Origin: Metopolophium dirhodum
Taxonomy: Eukaryota > Arthropoda > Insecta > Hemiptera > Aphididae
Reading direction: 5' to 3'
Length of the DNA stretch: 64,000 nt
Assembly (NCBI RefSeq): GCF_019925205.1
Contig: NC_083566.1
Span: forward strand, 20,336,001 to 20,400,000
Shown one piece after another: positions 1-11,579 of the stretch. How positions within the stretch are numbered: the first letter of the stretch is position 1; the number at the start of each line of letters is the position of its first letter. The notes beneath the pieces were generated by a model that worked only from the letters and a program-made list of their open reading frames with translations, was not told the DNA's origin and did not search any database. A program made the position numbers and the translations under genes.

Positions 1-1005
1 TTTTTGGTGTAACTTTAAGTCAAATGATCGTAGATAGGTACATGCAATTTCCCCTGATTGTTTATAATAGCATTTTCTATACACCACCAAAATATTTTGA
101 CTTGTTTTGGCTGTTTGTGGGCATTTTCAGTTTCCATTTTTTTTAGTTTTATTTTCTATAAATGTCAATAAAGTTTTAGAAGTGGGGTCAAAAAGCATGA
201 ACATTTAATAAAAGGCTCCTGATATATTGTTACAATAACAGGTGAAATTTTTTAAAATAAATAGGCACAATTTATGAACTTTAAAATTGAAAAATGATAT
301 TTCAACTTTTATAGCTAAGGTTTGAAAATTGAAAACAAATTTCTACGTAAATAGGTTATTCTGTGACCAAAAAATCTAAAAAAATTTTTTAGAAAAAACA
401 CAATTTTTCTTATACCTAGTTATTTTATATTTTTATGATCAAATTGGACGAAATTAGATATTTAAACAAAGAAGAACGACTTTAGTTCGTGCTATACCTA
501 TTTTAAAAATATTATTCGTGGGTAATTAAAACGACTAAAATATATTATTATATACAAATATGACAATAAACAAATAATAATAATTCAACTTAACCGTATC
601 TATTCATACGTTGCAGATCACAAAGATTTCTGTAAAAGAACACACAATTTATCAACTGACCATATAGGTACTGAGTATATAAGTTTAATGGATTTATCAT
701 TACACCTACCTAATATATTTTGTATCATCTATGATAATCGCCAATAATTATCGACATTCGTCGGAAACGATTAACAATTCTATGATAATTTCGGTGAACA
801 AAAAAAATAAAATGAGCCAACAATAGACGGACAGTTTGTTAAGCAGTAGGTATATATAATATTAAAATATAAGTTTATACCACGAACTCGCCCATTTGAG
901 TGCGTTCGGGTTATTTTCATAAAATAGATACTTTCAAGTTTCAGTTCGGAGTACTTTTTAAACTTGAATTATATATTTATTGTAACCGACAATCTTTTTA
1001 CTGGA
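1..1005 (+). repeat. Left arm of a ~1 kb inverted repeat
   Basis: The reverse complement of this stretch is found at 5251-6257. In the sections compared by eye the arms differ by only occasional single bases and a 1-2 base length difference, so the structure is young or kept similar by gene conversion. The arm reaches the first base of the window, so its outer end may lie outside. Bases 1-480 resemble the internal module of the AGATTC element (for example 20806-21250). Bases 480-1005 resemble the decayed first-exon segments at 6.3-13.1 kb but lack the exon itself. Confidence 0.9.
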
Positions 1006-1278
1006 CTTAACGGTATTAACTTATTGCTCGATCTCTAACCGTGTTCACAGTTAGGTTTACTGGATTTTCAACATTTTTTTGATCAACTGTTAATGTTGTT
1101 TCATACATTACAAAACCAGTGTTAATATCTAAGTCCTCAAACGGTAAAGGAACATATCACTGATCACTGGTTTAATACGTATTGCAGTTGACAAAGGTGT
1201 GTTCTTACAAGTTAATACTGTTAAGTCGACTTGTATTCACATATTTACAATTTAATAAATAATATTCGATATTTACAG
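1006..1278. other. Inner spacer, probable intron end before the beta-galactosidase exon
   Basis: This A+T-rich spacer lies between the left arm and the exon. It ends in a plausible splice acceptor, a T-rich run with ATTTACAG at 1271-1278. No other coding signal is seen. Confidence 0.45.
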
Positions 1279-1466
1279 GATGTAGTGTTTTTAAACAATG
1301 TAAACCTTGGTCGGTATTGGCCACTTGGTGGACCTCAAGTTACACTTTATGTGCCAGCTCCTTTTTTAAGACCATCACATTATGTCAATACACTAGTGAT
1401 ATTAGAACTTGAAGGTACATCTCAAGATTTGTCCGTGAAATTTGTGGATAAACCTATTCTTGATGG
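1279..1466 (+). pseudogene. Last exon of a beta-galactosidase-like gene, interrupted
   Basis: After a splice acceptor at 1271-1278, an open frame encodes a peptide with the elements NLGRYWPLGGPQVTLYVP, then a VILELEG stretch, then VKFVDKPIL. This order (NxGRYWP, PQ-TLYVP, LELE, FVDKP) is the C-terminal beta-sandwich signature of GH35 beta-galactosidases (GLB1 family), lysosomal or secreted enzymes that remove terminal beta-galactose. Only the last ~63 residues of coding sequence are present. The catalytic TIM barrel, with its acid/base and nucleophile glutamates, is absent from the window. The exon is cut at 1466 by a hAT transposon and resumes at 4844. The present frame runs into the transposon and stops at 1516-1518, giving an unrelated tail. 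The family call is firm on motif order. Whether this was a live gene, a duplicate or a captured fragment is inference; its position between inverted arms favours a captured or rearranged fragment. Confidence 0.8.
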
Positions 1467-1527
1467 CAGTGGCGTATTTAGGAATTTGTCATGGGGAGGG
1501 TCCAGACAATTTTCATAATACAGATCC

Positions 1528-1548
1528 GTGGGGGGCTTCGCCCCCCAC
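1528..1548. repeat. Subterminal GC-rich hairpin of the hAT element
   Basis: A perfect 8-bp stem (GTGGGGGG / CCCCCCAC) with a 5-base CTTCG loop sits 61 bases inside the left end of the element. Such GC-rich subterminal hairpins stand out strongly in A+T-rich surroundings and may be transposase or host-factor sites; that role is inference. Confidence 0.8.
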
Positions 1549-1686
1549 ACCGCCCCAATTACCTACTCTTTATTTAATAAATTTACCATATTTTATATTA
1601 TTATATAGAAATTCAATTTATTACAATGAATTAACATATATCCATTTTGATGTTTGTTATTTATTTTTAAGCATATCAAATAACAT

Positions 1687-4460
1687 TTATAATACAAAAT
1701 CCAATTTTCTAGGACTTAATGACATTTCATTAATTATTTCATCAACATCTAGATGTATGTCCCGATGAATAGACATCATAGCTAGTCCATTTAGCCTCGT
1801 CTAAATAATATTATAATAATACAATTAAAAATACAGTATAAATTAGTTATATTGTTGTATAGTAGATATTAAATATTTTCCAAAATAATTAAAAGATTAC
1901 TTTGTTCATTGTGGATCTTAGATATGTTTTCAACCTTTTCAAGGTTGAAAAAGATCTTTCAGGTGTTGCTGTTGACACCGGTAATGTGCAAAACAATTAA
2001 AAAATGTATATTTGGAAAGTCAATCTTTAGGCAGCTCAAAAGTGCTTCTAACCCACTTTTAATGTTTACATCTTGACTAGTTATTTTTAATTTCCATATT
2101 TTAATTTCGACATAAGCATTATCATGTTCAACTGGTGGTAAATAAAACTCAACCAAATTCTCAAATTATATTTTTTCTGCATCTGTAAATGTTAAACTAA
2201 ATAAACATTCAAACCCTATAAAAATATACAAAACATAATATTTAATACCAATTTTTATATTAATCTAGATAAATCAATATACCTATTACCTTCAAAAACG
2301 GATTTATGATTTAAAAATCTAGTTGTAAGTTGGTTGATAAAATTGTCAATAAATGGCATAAACACTGTCACTCTATAATAATCTTCTACAGAGGATACTT
2401 GAGGATTCGCTCTATTTGTTTGTTTGTTTGTTGTGCGTTTTTTGGTTATTTCTGTGCCAATAACATTTGCCAAATTCTATTGAAATATTAAAAGTTAAAT
2501 ACATATTAACATTATTAACATACACATACTTTTAGTTTCTCATATAAAATATGAAATTCTTTTTCTGCATCCTGTCTCATTTCTTTTAAAGTATTAACTA
2601 ATAATTCAATAGTACTTAAAGTAGTTTTTAAATCTATCCGTTCTTTCTGTAGTTGTTTACACACAGGCAATCCAAAGGCAAAAAATATCTAAAATATTTA
2701 AATATATATTTATACTATATATTAATATATTTATGTAAATGTCCAATTAAAAATGTACCTTTGTAACATATAAAGAAACCAGAAACTCAGAATCCAATAC
2801 ACTTTTTAATAAAACATTAGCATCAATAGAAGATGGCACACCCCACGTAGAATAAATTGTTTCCAGTGTTTTTACTACAAATGGTAATAACTCAACAAAG
2901 TCATTTAATGACTCATATTTTTGAACCCATCTTGTTGCGCATTGTCTTTTAAGGGTCCTAGCATTTGAATTAGGTATGGAGTCGCTTTTTTCAATTTCAT
3001 TGATCAATGCATTTTTCTTTTTAGGTGTGTTAAAAAACACATACAGTCGCTCAACTATTCCTAAGCAATTTCTAACAGATTGTATGTTACTTGATGTACA
3101 TATGGCTAAATTAAATGAATGTGCTGCACAATGCACGTAAAGTGCTTTTGGATGTGCAGCTCTAATCACAGCTTGGACCCCATTAAATTTCCCTGCCATA
3201 TTACTGGCTCCATCATAGCCTTGGCCATACAAGTAGTCACACTCAATACCACAGCTATTTAAACCTTTAAAACAAAAATTAAAGTATATTATCTGTAAAT
3301 TATTATCCACCTACCATTTATATAATTCAATTTATATTCACCATTCAATATAGACAAAGCTAAATTTGATCCAGTCAAACTATTGATTTCAAAAAATTGA
3401 AGAAAATCTTCGTGCAAAATATCATTATCATCCACATAACGTGCACTTAAAGATAGTTGTTCATTAGTGGCTACATCTGTAGTTTCGTCGGCCAATATAG
3501 AGAAACATTTAGATGAATTTACTCTATCAACTATCTTTTTAAGTATAATTTTATTACAAGCCTCAATTATTTGATTTTGGATTATAGGACTGGTATATTT
3601 ATTTCTTTTACCACCATCTTCTAACATGTTTCTTACATGTTCATCTCCTTTCGCTCTATACTTTAAAATAGCACGAAATTTACCCTCCCTAGAGTTCATA
3701 TCTGTTGAGTAAATATAAATCATGTAAATAGTATTTTGAAAATTAGTTAATATATTTTAAATTACCATCAATCACTATTTTCCCAAAGTCTCGATGGCCT
3801 CGTAGAGGAATTTCTTCCTTTCCACACAACAAAACGCATTCAATAATAGGAACTAATCTTTTCCTATTTTGTTGTACTTGAGCCAATCTAAAAAATAATA
3901 TAAAAACTTATGTTTATTCCAATTCATATATTTTATTTTAGTTAACTCACCGATTTGTATCTATGCATTCAATTATTGATGGCTGTGTGTGATCTATAAT
4001 ATTTAAAAAATGCTGGGACTTTAAAACAGATGATGCATGGTAGGAAGTCTTTGCATGATCTTGAAATGCCTGTATAATATTATAAATTAGATGTATATAT
4101 AAATAATTTAATAATATAATCACTAAGAAATGTGAGTGCACTATGCAATACTGTAAGCTATACTAGCATATTAAATGCAATCACAATTGAATAAAATATT
4201 AAAAGTTATTATTACTTTGAGGGCATTTTTATAATTGCAAAATGGTGTTAGTACAAGTTGCCCCAATAATTGGTTTCCAACTCCTCCATGCTTGGAAAAC
4301 ACTACACAGTGCCGACAGTAAGCCCCTTCATCTTTTTTTGAATAAACCAACCATGAATATTTTTCTAACCATGAATATTGGAATTTTAATTTTTTTTCAT
4401 ACATTTATTTTGTATAGGAAAATCAAAATTTTTTGCCGGAATCCAGACATTTTTTAAAAC
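1687..4460 (-). pseudogene. hAT transposase, TTF zinc finger-DUF4371-hATC type, decayed
   Basis: Reading the minus strand from about 4460, in order: a TTF-type zinc-finger segment (WLEKYSWLVYSKK then a CRHC pair, 4404-4250); a DUF4371 segment with FSILADETTDVATNEQLS (3723-3289); the RNase H-like core with GQGYDGASNMAG (about 3240-3190) and a VHCAAHSFNLA stretch; and the C-terminal hATC dimerisation motif LPVSTATPERSFSTLKR (about 1970-1920). An intron with GT and AG ends (about 1801-1897) joins LRSTMNK to RLNGLAMMSIHRD, and the frame ends at TAA 1687-1689. Damage: a frameshift just before the hATC motif, so that the open frame stops with VNSNT, and another near 4400 between an upstream WIPAKNFDFP segment and the zinc finger. 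Other gaps between open frames may be introns. The family normally catalyses cut-and-paste transposition. This copy is probably inactive and could depend on an intact relative. Confidence 0.85.
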
Positions 4461-4835
4461 CTAAAAATGATAAACATAATATTATATTTGCCTACCCACA
4501 ATATTAATTTAATAAGTAAGTCAAATGAAATCTATTTAAAGCATAAACAATTTGTAGTTTAATAATAGGTTAGGTAAACTGATAACAGGCGAAGATAATA
4601 TACTCTTATGGATTTTTAACTGGCGAGTCTTAGACGACAAGACGACGTGTCAACCTTGCATAACAATTTATGATAACATTTTTTTTCCCGATTACGTAAA
4701 AAAATAACATTTTTGTTACAACTTATAATTGCACAGAATATAAAAATATTATATTAAATATATTAAACTTTAGATACGTATTTATGGAGCCAATGGGGGG
4801 GGACCCCATGGACCCCCCCCGTAAATACGCCACTG

Positions 4836-4859
4836 CTTGATGGATCTATAATGACATAG
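4836..4859 (+). pseudogene. Remainder of the split beta-galactosidase exon with its original stop
   Basis: Directly after the hAT element the duplicated target CTTGATGG (4836-4843) is repeated and the exon continues in its original frame for a few codons to a TAG at 4857-4859. Reading across the pre-insertion site gives a short C-terminus ending in SIMT. This shows that the transposon arrived after the exon was in place. Confidence 0.75.
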
Positions 4860-5250
4860 ATAAAATGTATGTTATAAGATTAATTAAGAAAAATATATTA
4901 AAATTATTAAATGTTTGATTTATTTTATTTTTATCATATAATAATTATCGTGATTTTAAACTCTGTGTGTCATTCTATAAAACCATCCATTGACAAGCAA
5001 TAATTCACAGTTCATAACATCAACTAGATAGGGCCCAGCTAGGATACCTAAATAATTCAGAAAATTAAAACATATTGTGTATAGCAATGCAATCTAGGTA
5101 TCTTGCGACGGAAGTGAGTGGATGACACAGTATGGTCTTTGCGTTAGAAGTTTCAAATTGAGTACCTAGGTATTTTGTTGTTTTTTAAATTTTTATTTAC
5201 ATAATTTTTTCTAGTGATTCCATCACCACATATCAGATGACGATACGTCA
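4860..5250. other. A+T-rich spacer, former 3' flank of the beta-galactosidase exon
   Basis: This is non-coding sequence between the exon's stop codon and the right arm. Nothing further is recognised apart from being the old 3' flank. Confidence 0.5.
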
Positions 5251-6257
5251 TCCAGTAAAAAGATTGTCGGTTACAATAAATATATAATTCAAGTTTAAAA
5301 AGTACTCCGAACTGAAACTTGAAAGTATCTATTTTATGAAAATAACCCGAACGCACTCAAATGGGCGAGTTCGTGGTATAAACTTATATTTTAATATTAT
5401 ATATACCTACTGCTTAACAAACTGTCCGTCTATTGTTGGCTCATTTTATTTTTTTTGTTCACCGAAATTATCATAGAATTGTTAATCGTTTCCGACGAAT
5501 GTCGATAATTATTGGCGATTATCATAGATGATACAAAATATATTAGGTAGGTGTAATGATAAATCCATTAAACTTATATACTCAGTACCTATATGGTCAG
5601 TTGATAAATTGTGTGTTCTTTTACAGAAATCTTTGTGATCTGCAACGTATGAATATAGATACGGTTAAGTTGAATTATTATTATTTGTTTATTGTCATAT
5701 TTGTATATAATAATATATTTTAGTCGTTTTAATTACCCACGAATAATATTTTTAAAATAGGTATAGCACGAACTAAAGTCGTTCTTCTTTGTTTAAATAT
5801 CTAATTTCGTCCAATTTGATCATAAAAATATAAAATAACTAGGTATAAGAAAAATTGTGTTTTTTCTAAAAAATTTTTTTAGATTTTTTGGTCACAGAAT
5901 AACCTATTTACGTGGAACTTTGTTTTCAATTTTCAAACCTTAGCTATAAAAGTTGAAATATCATTTTTCAATTTTAAAGTTCATAAATTGTGCCTATTTA
6001 TTTTAAAAAATTTCACCTGTTATTGTAACAATATATCAGGAGCCTTTTATTAAATGTTCATGCTTTTTGACCCCACTTCTAAAACTTTATTGACATTTAT
6101 AGAAAATAAAACTAAAAAAAATGGAAACTGAAAATGCCCACAAACAGCCAAAACAAGTCAAAATATTTTGGTGGTGTATAGAAAATGCTATTATAAACAA
6201 TCAGGGGAAATTGCATGTACCTATCTACGATCATTTGACTTAAAGTTACACCAAAAA
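5251..6257 (-). repeat. Right arm of a ~1 kb inverted repeat
   Basis: This is the reverse-complement partner of 1-1005. The inner boundary is at the TCCAGTAAAAAG sequence (5251), which pairs with the left arm ending CTGGA at 1001-1005. Past 6257 the sequence still resembles the dispersed AGATTC family, so the outer end cannot be fixed from this window. The arms enclose 4,245 bp, or about 870 bp once the later hAT insertion and its target duplication are removed. Confidence 0.9.
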
Positions 6258-6261
6258 CTAA

Positions 6262-7160
6262 AATCGATTTTGTTAAAACGTGATATTATTGGTAGGTTAA
6301 GTTTCTATTTTATAATAGATCAATAGCCAATAGATTACCTATAATCACATTTTTTTATTTAAATCCCGGTAGTCGAGTTTTGGACAAGTACCTACATAGG
6401 TAACTTATAATATTTCATATTGTAATTTAATTGGGTACCAAAAAAATATAACTTCTCAAACACTGTGTCTAGAGGAACTGGTGGGATAATGCATTCGAAT
6501 AATAAAATGTCTATAAACTTGCGGACCAGTTTCGCATAGTTAAATTTGGCATGCGAACTATAACTGAAATAGATAACCAGAATAGGTACATTGGTGATCA
6601 CAAAGTACTTTCTGTAAAAGTACATACGGTTTAATATTTATCAATAGACTGTATATACATAGATACTTAGTATAATATAAAGTTCTATGGATTTATCATA
6701 GTAAATAATATATTTTATAATATCTATGGCAATCGTCAATTGTCGACATTCGTCGGCGACGATAAACAATTTTAATAATTTCAGTGAACAAATAAGTAAT
6801 AAGCCATCAATATAGACCGACAGTTATGAGCCGTATACATTATAATGTAAGTTTTAACACAAACTCACACATTTCGTTATGATCAGGTATTCAGGTTATT
6901 TTCATAAAATATTTTGATACTTTCAAGTTTCAGTTCAGAGCGAGATGAAGATGGATAAAGATAGTTTCTTCGGCGACGGCGGCACTCTAGCTAGGTTTCA
7001 CCGGAAGAGTCGAAGCTTACGCGTAAGTTTGTTTTCATATTATTACTATTTTACATTTACTTTTTAGACTTAAATTAAATATTTATTGCCACGGACAATC
7101 TGTTAACTGGGTTACGTAGAAGAATTTATAAGTTTAATCCCAAAAGCGCAATGTATAAAA
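6262..7160 (+). repeat. Decayed promoter/first-exon/donor segment, copy 1
   Basis: This segment is alignable by eye to the inverted-repeat arms (shared GACATTCGTCGGxxACGAT and GATACTTTCAAGTTTCAGTTC stretches) and to three later segments at 7.9, 11.6 and 12.4 kb. All four share a short exon-like block ending in a splice donor. Here the block is 6948-7022, followed by GTAAGTTTG at 7023. The CAGTT just upstream could be an arthropod initiator. An ATG opens a short frame, but in the frame shared with copy 4 there is a TAG, so this copy is not a working exon. Confidence 0.6.
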
Positions 7161-7859
7161 TACGCGAGACCGTCTTCGTTTCACCACGCCAAGTTTAATA
7201 CGCAACACTTTGCATGTTATACTATACGCCGGGTATCACCTTAGGTTTGCGCGAAGTATTTAAAACAATATAATGTTATTAATCTTTATATTTTATATTT
7301 TTATATACATAAATACATTATACACCTCATATATTTTATTAGCATACTTACACCTTTTTTAGTGTAGTTTGTACCCTAGATGGCTATAGATATAGGTATT
7401 AAATGTCTTGTAATTATATATTTTACTATAATTATTAATTTCATTATAATATAATATAACAATACACTTTAAATTAAATTAGTTGTTATCAAGACAGACA
7501 GTCTTAAAACAAACTCTTTTCTGGACGATTTCAAAACGGATTATGCTTAAAAAAATTGCACAGTTGTCGTAGCAGTCAGTTGCTAGATCAACCCGTGTGG
7601 CCGCGTGACGTAAAATAGAAATTATTCTTGTTTTTTTAAATAATTTTTTCTTAGACTTAGAGTTTTAGAAATCTAGTTGGTATTATGGTATTTGGCTTTA
7701 TGTTAACTCTAAAATCCAGTCATCACATTTTTATTTAATAATTCATAAAATACAATATACTCTTATAAAAAAATTCTTGTGCTTCTGATATCTATTCACC
7801 ACCTTAATCAATAATTAAATTGATAAACTAAAATAATAATTTAAATAATACCTATATCA
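7161..7859. other. No gene recognised
   Basis: A+T-rich sequence without convincing coding potential. It includes short A+T inverted stretches and low-complexity runs. Confidence 0.5.
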
Positions 7860-8345
7860 TATTATTATAATTCAAATTCAAGATTATAAACTATTTTGGT
7901 TTTATTGTCATATCAAATTTCAATAAACAAATTGTTCCTTAACACGGAACTCTTTGATATAAAAAGTTGCATTATATTATATCCGTGGATTCATCATATT
8001 GACGTACCTAGTATAATATCTATGTCATTTATTTATTTATCTATGGCAAATCTCAAAGTCGTTGCAGAAGACACAGTCGATTAAAAATTCTAAAATTTCA
8101 ATAAGCAAAGAAAATATGAGCAAAAAACTTACTGCGTTTCGTACAATTTTATTTTTCATAAATTACAATATTCTAAGTTTTGTAATCTGGAGCGTTTCCT
8201 CATGGGCGTCGCAGTTCACACACGTCACGGATTCCGCCGAAAGAGTCGATAATTAAAGTAAGTTTGTTTTTATATTCTTTTGGGGCTTAAATTTACTTTT
8301 AAGACTTAAAATAAATATTTAATGTCACGAAAAATGTGCTATCCA
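7860..8345 (+). repeat. Decayed first-exon/donor segment, copy 2
   Basis: The exon-like block shares the GAAAGAGTCGAT core with copies 1 and 4 and ends at a splice donor at 8258 (GTAAGTTTG). An upstream frame beginning at 8116 has a hydrophobic stretch like a signal peptide and reads into SAERVDN, but a TAA falls three bases before the donor where the other copies have a tyrosine or alternative codon. The downstream intron start (GACTTAAAATAAATATT, then a CACG motif) matches copies 1 and 4. Coding status is doubtful. Confidence 0.5.
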
Positions 8346-9409
8346 AGTGCTGTATGCGCATATTTTAGTTCCGAACCAGAAATGTATAAAATACGCGAGA
8401 TATAAAGGTCGTCGTCGTTTTTCCAGTCCCTGTTCGTAGAATAATTATAATTAATAGGAGCTTATACCTATATAAGGTACTTAATATACCTATATATGTT
8501 TTGCTTTAATTTATAGAAATATATGTTATAGCTTATAACTGATAATAGTCATAAGATACAATTTTAATTAATAACTGGTAATTTTTTTTTCCAAATACAA
8601 CGTTATTATAAGTTATAAGTAGGTAACTATTAATTTAGTGTCACATACTTAACTTCTATTGTTCACCTAATATCTATATTCTATATCATAGGGATTAGGG
8701 ACGTATAACCAAGTACAAATAAAAGTAATATTCACGGAATGGTCAACTGCAGCCTATCCTGACGTGTGCGCACTTATGAATAATGTATCTACTCATATAC
8801 TCGTATAGGTATATACATATTATACCTATATATAAATAGTGTAATACTACATACACTAATGTGTTACCTTTTATGTCCCTAAAAGTTCAACAGTTATGAT
8901 TAAATTAATTTATTTTTATTTTTTCGAACACAATGTTTCAAAAATTATTAATTAATATATAATTTATTGGTATAGTATTAAATTAATTAATGAAATAGAA
9001 CAAACACACCTACTATAATTATTAGTAATAATAATATATCCATGGATAAATTATTAAAATACAAAACGAACAAACGAAAAACGATTCTGAGCAAAGACAT
9101 CGTTAACTAATAAATAATATTGAGATTAAAGTAATTTATTTTACTATTAGGCATTAGTACCTACAATATAGTAGGTTAAAGTCATTTTTTCCCAAATAAT
9201 AACATTTGAAAGTGTCATCGTGTCTATAAATTATAATAATATACTCTAAAAGTTTCATAAATCCGTGAATACTTACTATTTTTAAATTACAACAAAATAA
9301 CTAAAATCGTTATTCTTGGTTTTAATATGTCATTTCGTCCAAATTTTAACTTATAATATCTGTAATAAGTAACTGTGTTTATAATAGATTTTTTGGTTAC
9401 AATATGAAC
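8346..9409. other. A+T-rich sequence with an AGATTC-family/arm relic
   Basis: Mostly featureless. The stretch about 9080-9405 matches the right-arm orientation of the inverted repeat (ATTTCGTCCAAATTTTAAC, then a TTTTTTGGTTACA stretch). It begins with a degenerate ACGATTCTGAGC, so it is an old fragment of the same family. Confidence 0.5.
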
Positions 9410-9660
9410 CAGGGGCGGACTGAGCCGGCGGGATACTGGGAACTTTCCCGGTGGGCCGCTACTCAAAAATGATTTGTTATTGCTATATATTTATAATTAT
9501 TATTAATATAGAAGATCGGTATAAATCGGTAGAAAATCGGTATAAATATGAATTATAAATATTTTTTATTTTCATTCCATGACGCGTGTGTGAAAAATTG
9601 TTTAATATATTAAGTGTTTAACATGTTAGATTTCGGTACGGCTGATTGTCCGCCCCCCTC
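9410..9660. mobile_element. Possible hAT-like MITE
   Basis: CAGGGGCGGACTG at 9410 is a common hAT terminus, and the complement of a GGGGCGGAC-like end lies at 9648-9657. I could not find a convincing 8-bp target duplication, so the right boundary is uncertain. The interior contains a short repeated ATCGGTATAAAT motif. Confidence 0.4.
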
Positions 9661-10218
9661 ACTCTTCAGCATCAATGCATCAGATATTATTATTTGTAAT
9701 TAGGCCGCGGATTTAAATATAAACTGCATTTTCTGAATTATCTATGACATTGCTTTCCAAGCAAAGAATTCGTTTCATATATTATCAACGAATTGAAAAA
9801 TTAAATTAGAACATTTATATGGGTTGAAGTCAATTTTATAAAAACTTATTAAAAAAAAATTAAATACAATTAAATAAAGGTAATTTTTTTTACTTATATT
9901 TCTATTTTTTACGTACCCATTATGTTCGATACTATAACTATTCAGTTTTCAGCTATAGAAAACAACACTTAAAATATTAAATAGCATCTGGTTGACTACT
10001 GATGTGCTATAATGAAACTCAAAATATAACGAATACACTACCTATACGTCTATCTAAATTCTATTTTATATTCGTTTAAATAGGACTTTTAATTTTTCTG
10101 GACGTTTTATTAAGCTTTGTAATATAAGTGCTTTAAATCGTATTTTTAAGGAATTTTTTCTTGTTTTTAATGCATTTAAATCCACGTCCTATTTATAACT
10201 TAACGTTATATATTATTT
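9661..10218. other. No gene recognised
   Basis: A+T-rich with poly-A and poly-T tracts. Nothing coding is seen on either strand. Confidence 0.5.
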
Positions 10219-11079
10219 ACGGTTGCATCCAAAAACCGCACACTTTTGATTTTGACCCTAAAAAGGTCAATAGCCAAAAACCGCACAGCTTATCGGTCAT
10301 TGTATAACAAATTACCGTACATTTATAGTGGGTTAAAACCGCACACTATTTTTATTGAAAATAGTGAAAAGATAAGATTATAAGATATGTACAATTCAAT
10401 AATCAAGTCTTTAGTTGTCACTCGTTATTAGTCGATCTCGAGTCGGTTAGTGTACCTACTACGTCTATAGGTATAGTGTTAAAACGTTAATATTTTTAAT
10501 TATTTTATTATGGATTTTAAAATTATTGAAAGTAATGAAGGGGGCAAGTGCTTATTACTTGACGATTTTAAATACAGAAAATTTAGAGTCAATATTAGTG
10601 GAAATGTGGTTTAGCGGTGTTATATTAAAAATTGTACATCCACGGTTACAACATGCAGTCGATTCAAGAATATACTAAAAATTAATGTGTTTACATTTTG
10701 GGAAGAATTTTTACGTTACGGAGATCGTATAAAGTTTTTAAAAAACGTAGGCAGTCGGTTTCAGCTAATCAAACTTTGAAATTTTTATTTTTTTTTCAAA
10801 TTAATATTTAAAATTGTTGAATATACCTATACATTTTTAGTTTTACATTTTTTTTAAATTAATATTTTAAATTATTGAATATATACATTTTTAAGTTGAT
10901 ATTTTTTTCAAATAAATATTTTAAATTTTTAAATATATACAACTGTGCGGTTTTTGGATACGAAAATTTTTAAAATTGTGCGGATTTAACCTATTAATTG
11001 TGTGCGGTTTTAACCTACCAAAAGTGTGCGGTTTTGTCCTGTATTTTATCATAAGTGTGCGGTTTTTGGAGTCAACGGT
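10219..11079. mobile_element. Mutator-like non-autonomous element with subrepeat-built TIRs
   Basis: The left end (from 10219) and the right end (to 11079) are inverted copies sharing TCCAAAAACCGCACACTT. In both arms the motif AAAACCGCACA recurs about three to four times, so each TIR is built of short direct subrepeats. The interior holds a broken FLYWCH zinc-finger fragment, a domain often carried by insect Mutator-like (MULE) transposases. No 9-bp target duplication could be settled by eye. The superfamily assignment rests on the FLYWCH fragment and the TIR style. Confidence 0.7.
10510..10690 (+). pseudogene. FLYWCH-type zinc-finger fragment of a MULE transposase
   Basis: From the ATG at 10510 the frame encodes MDFKIIESNEGGKCLLLDDF, then a KYRKFRV stretch, then after a TAG at 10612-10614 RCYIKNCTSTV. 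The order (hydrophobic IxESxxGG, L-x-DDFxY, then W-R-C-x4-C) fits a FLYWCH finger with its key tryptophan changed to a stop. The downstream histidine pair expected for zinc binding is not seen. FLYWCH domains usually sit at the N-terminus of MULE transposases, where they bind DNA. Only this fragment remains inside the TIR element, so it is a relic with no expected activity. Confidence 0.65.
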
Positions 11080-11232
11080 ATTCACCAATCGATTAGTGTA
11101 CACAAAAAAAAATATATTATTATTGATGGGTTAATAGGTTGATAACTATTATGTAGGTAGGTACAGTTTTGTATGTTAAATGTAACGTTCTTAATTCAAA
11201 AAGTAGCTAAATGAGTCAAATGATTTTGTCAT

Positions 11233-11245
11233 GGGGGGGGGGGGG
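11233..11245 (+). repeat. 13-base G homopolymer
   Basis: An uninterrupted run of 13 G in an A+T-rich setting. Length may be unreliable in the assembly. Confidence 0.9.
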
Positions 11246-11249
11246 AGGA

Positions 11250-11579
11250 GGATATGGCTGATTTTTCAACATGCACAATTATTTAAAGTGTTCATAACCT
11301 CCTATGCTATACTCTAAGGAGAAGTGATACGATTTCGTAAGAGAGGGGGTGAGGGAAGGGGGCGTTAAAATGTTTAAAAAAAACACGAATTTATTTAGTT
11401 ATTTTGTTATTTAGGTAATACATATTAATTAATAGATATTTCTTAATTTTTTTTTTTTATTATTTTATTTAATTACTATTTTATATCAATAGAATTTGTT
11501 AATTAACCAAGTAATAAATAAATGGTTACCAAGTAAAAAAACCGTTATCTATATAATTGTAAATTTGAATTCAATTTAC
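11250..11579. other. No gene recognised
   Basis: A+T-rich intergenic sequence with poly-T runs, one GAGAGAGGGGGTGAGG-like purine stretch near 11341, and nothing coding. Confidence 0.5.

Larger units (their letters stand above)
1467..4835 (-). mobile_element. hAT-superfamily DNA transposon, 3,369 bp
   Basis: The ends are perfect 14-bp inverted repeats, CAGTGGCGTATTTA at 1467-1480 and its complement at 4822-4835. The 8-bp direct repeat CTTGATGG flanks them at 1459-1466 and 4836-4843. CAGTGGCG-type termini and 8-bp target duplications are hallmarks of hAT elements. The interior carries a decayed ZMYM1/DUF4371-type transposase on the minus strand. GC-rich palindromes sit just inside both ends: a perfect 8-bp stem with CTTCG loop at 1528-1548, and a G-run/C-run palindrome around 4795-4820. 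The intact target duplication and TIRs suggest a fairly recent insertion, but the coding region is damaged. Confidence 0.95.

Noticed and set aside
10921..11103. 60-codon minus frame with repeated KPHT-like residues
   Set aside because: It simply reads the subrepeats of the right TIR.
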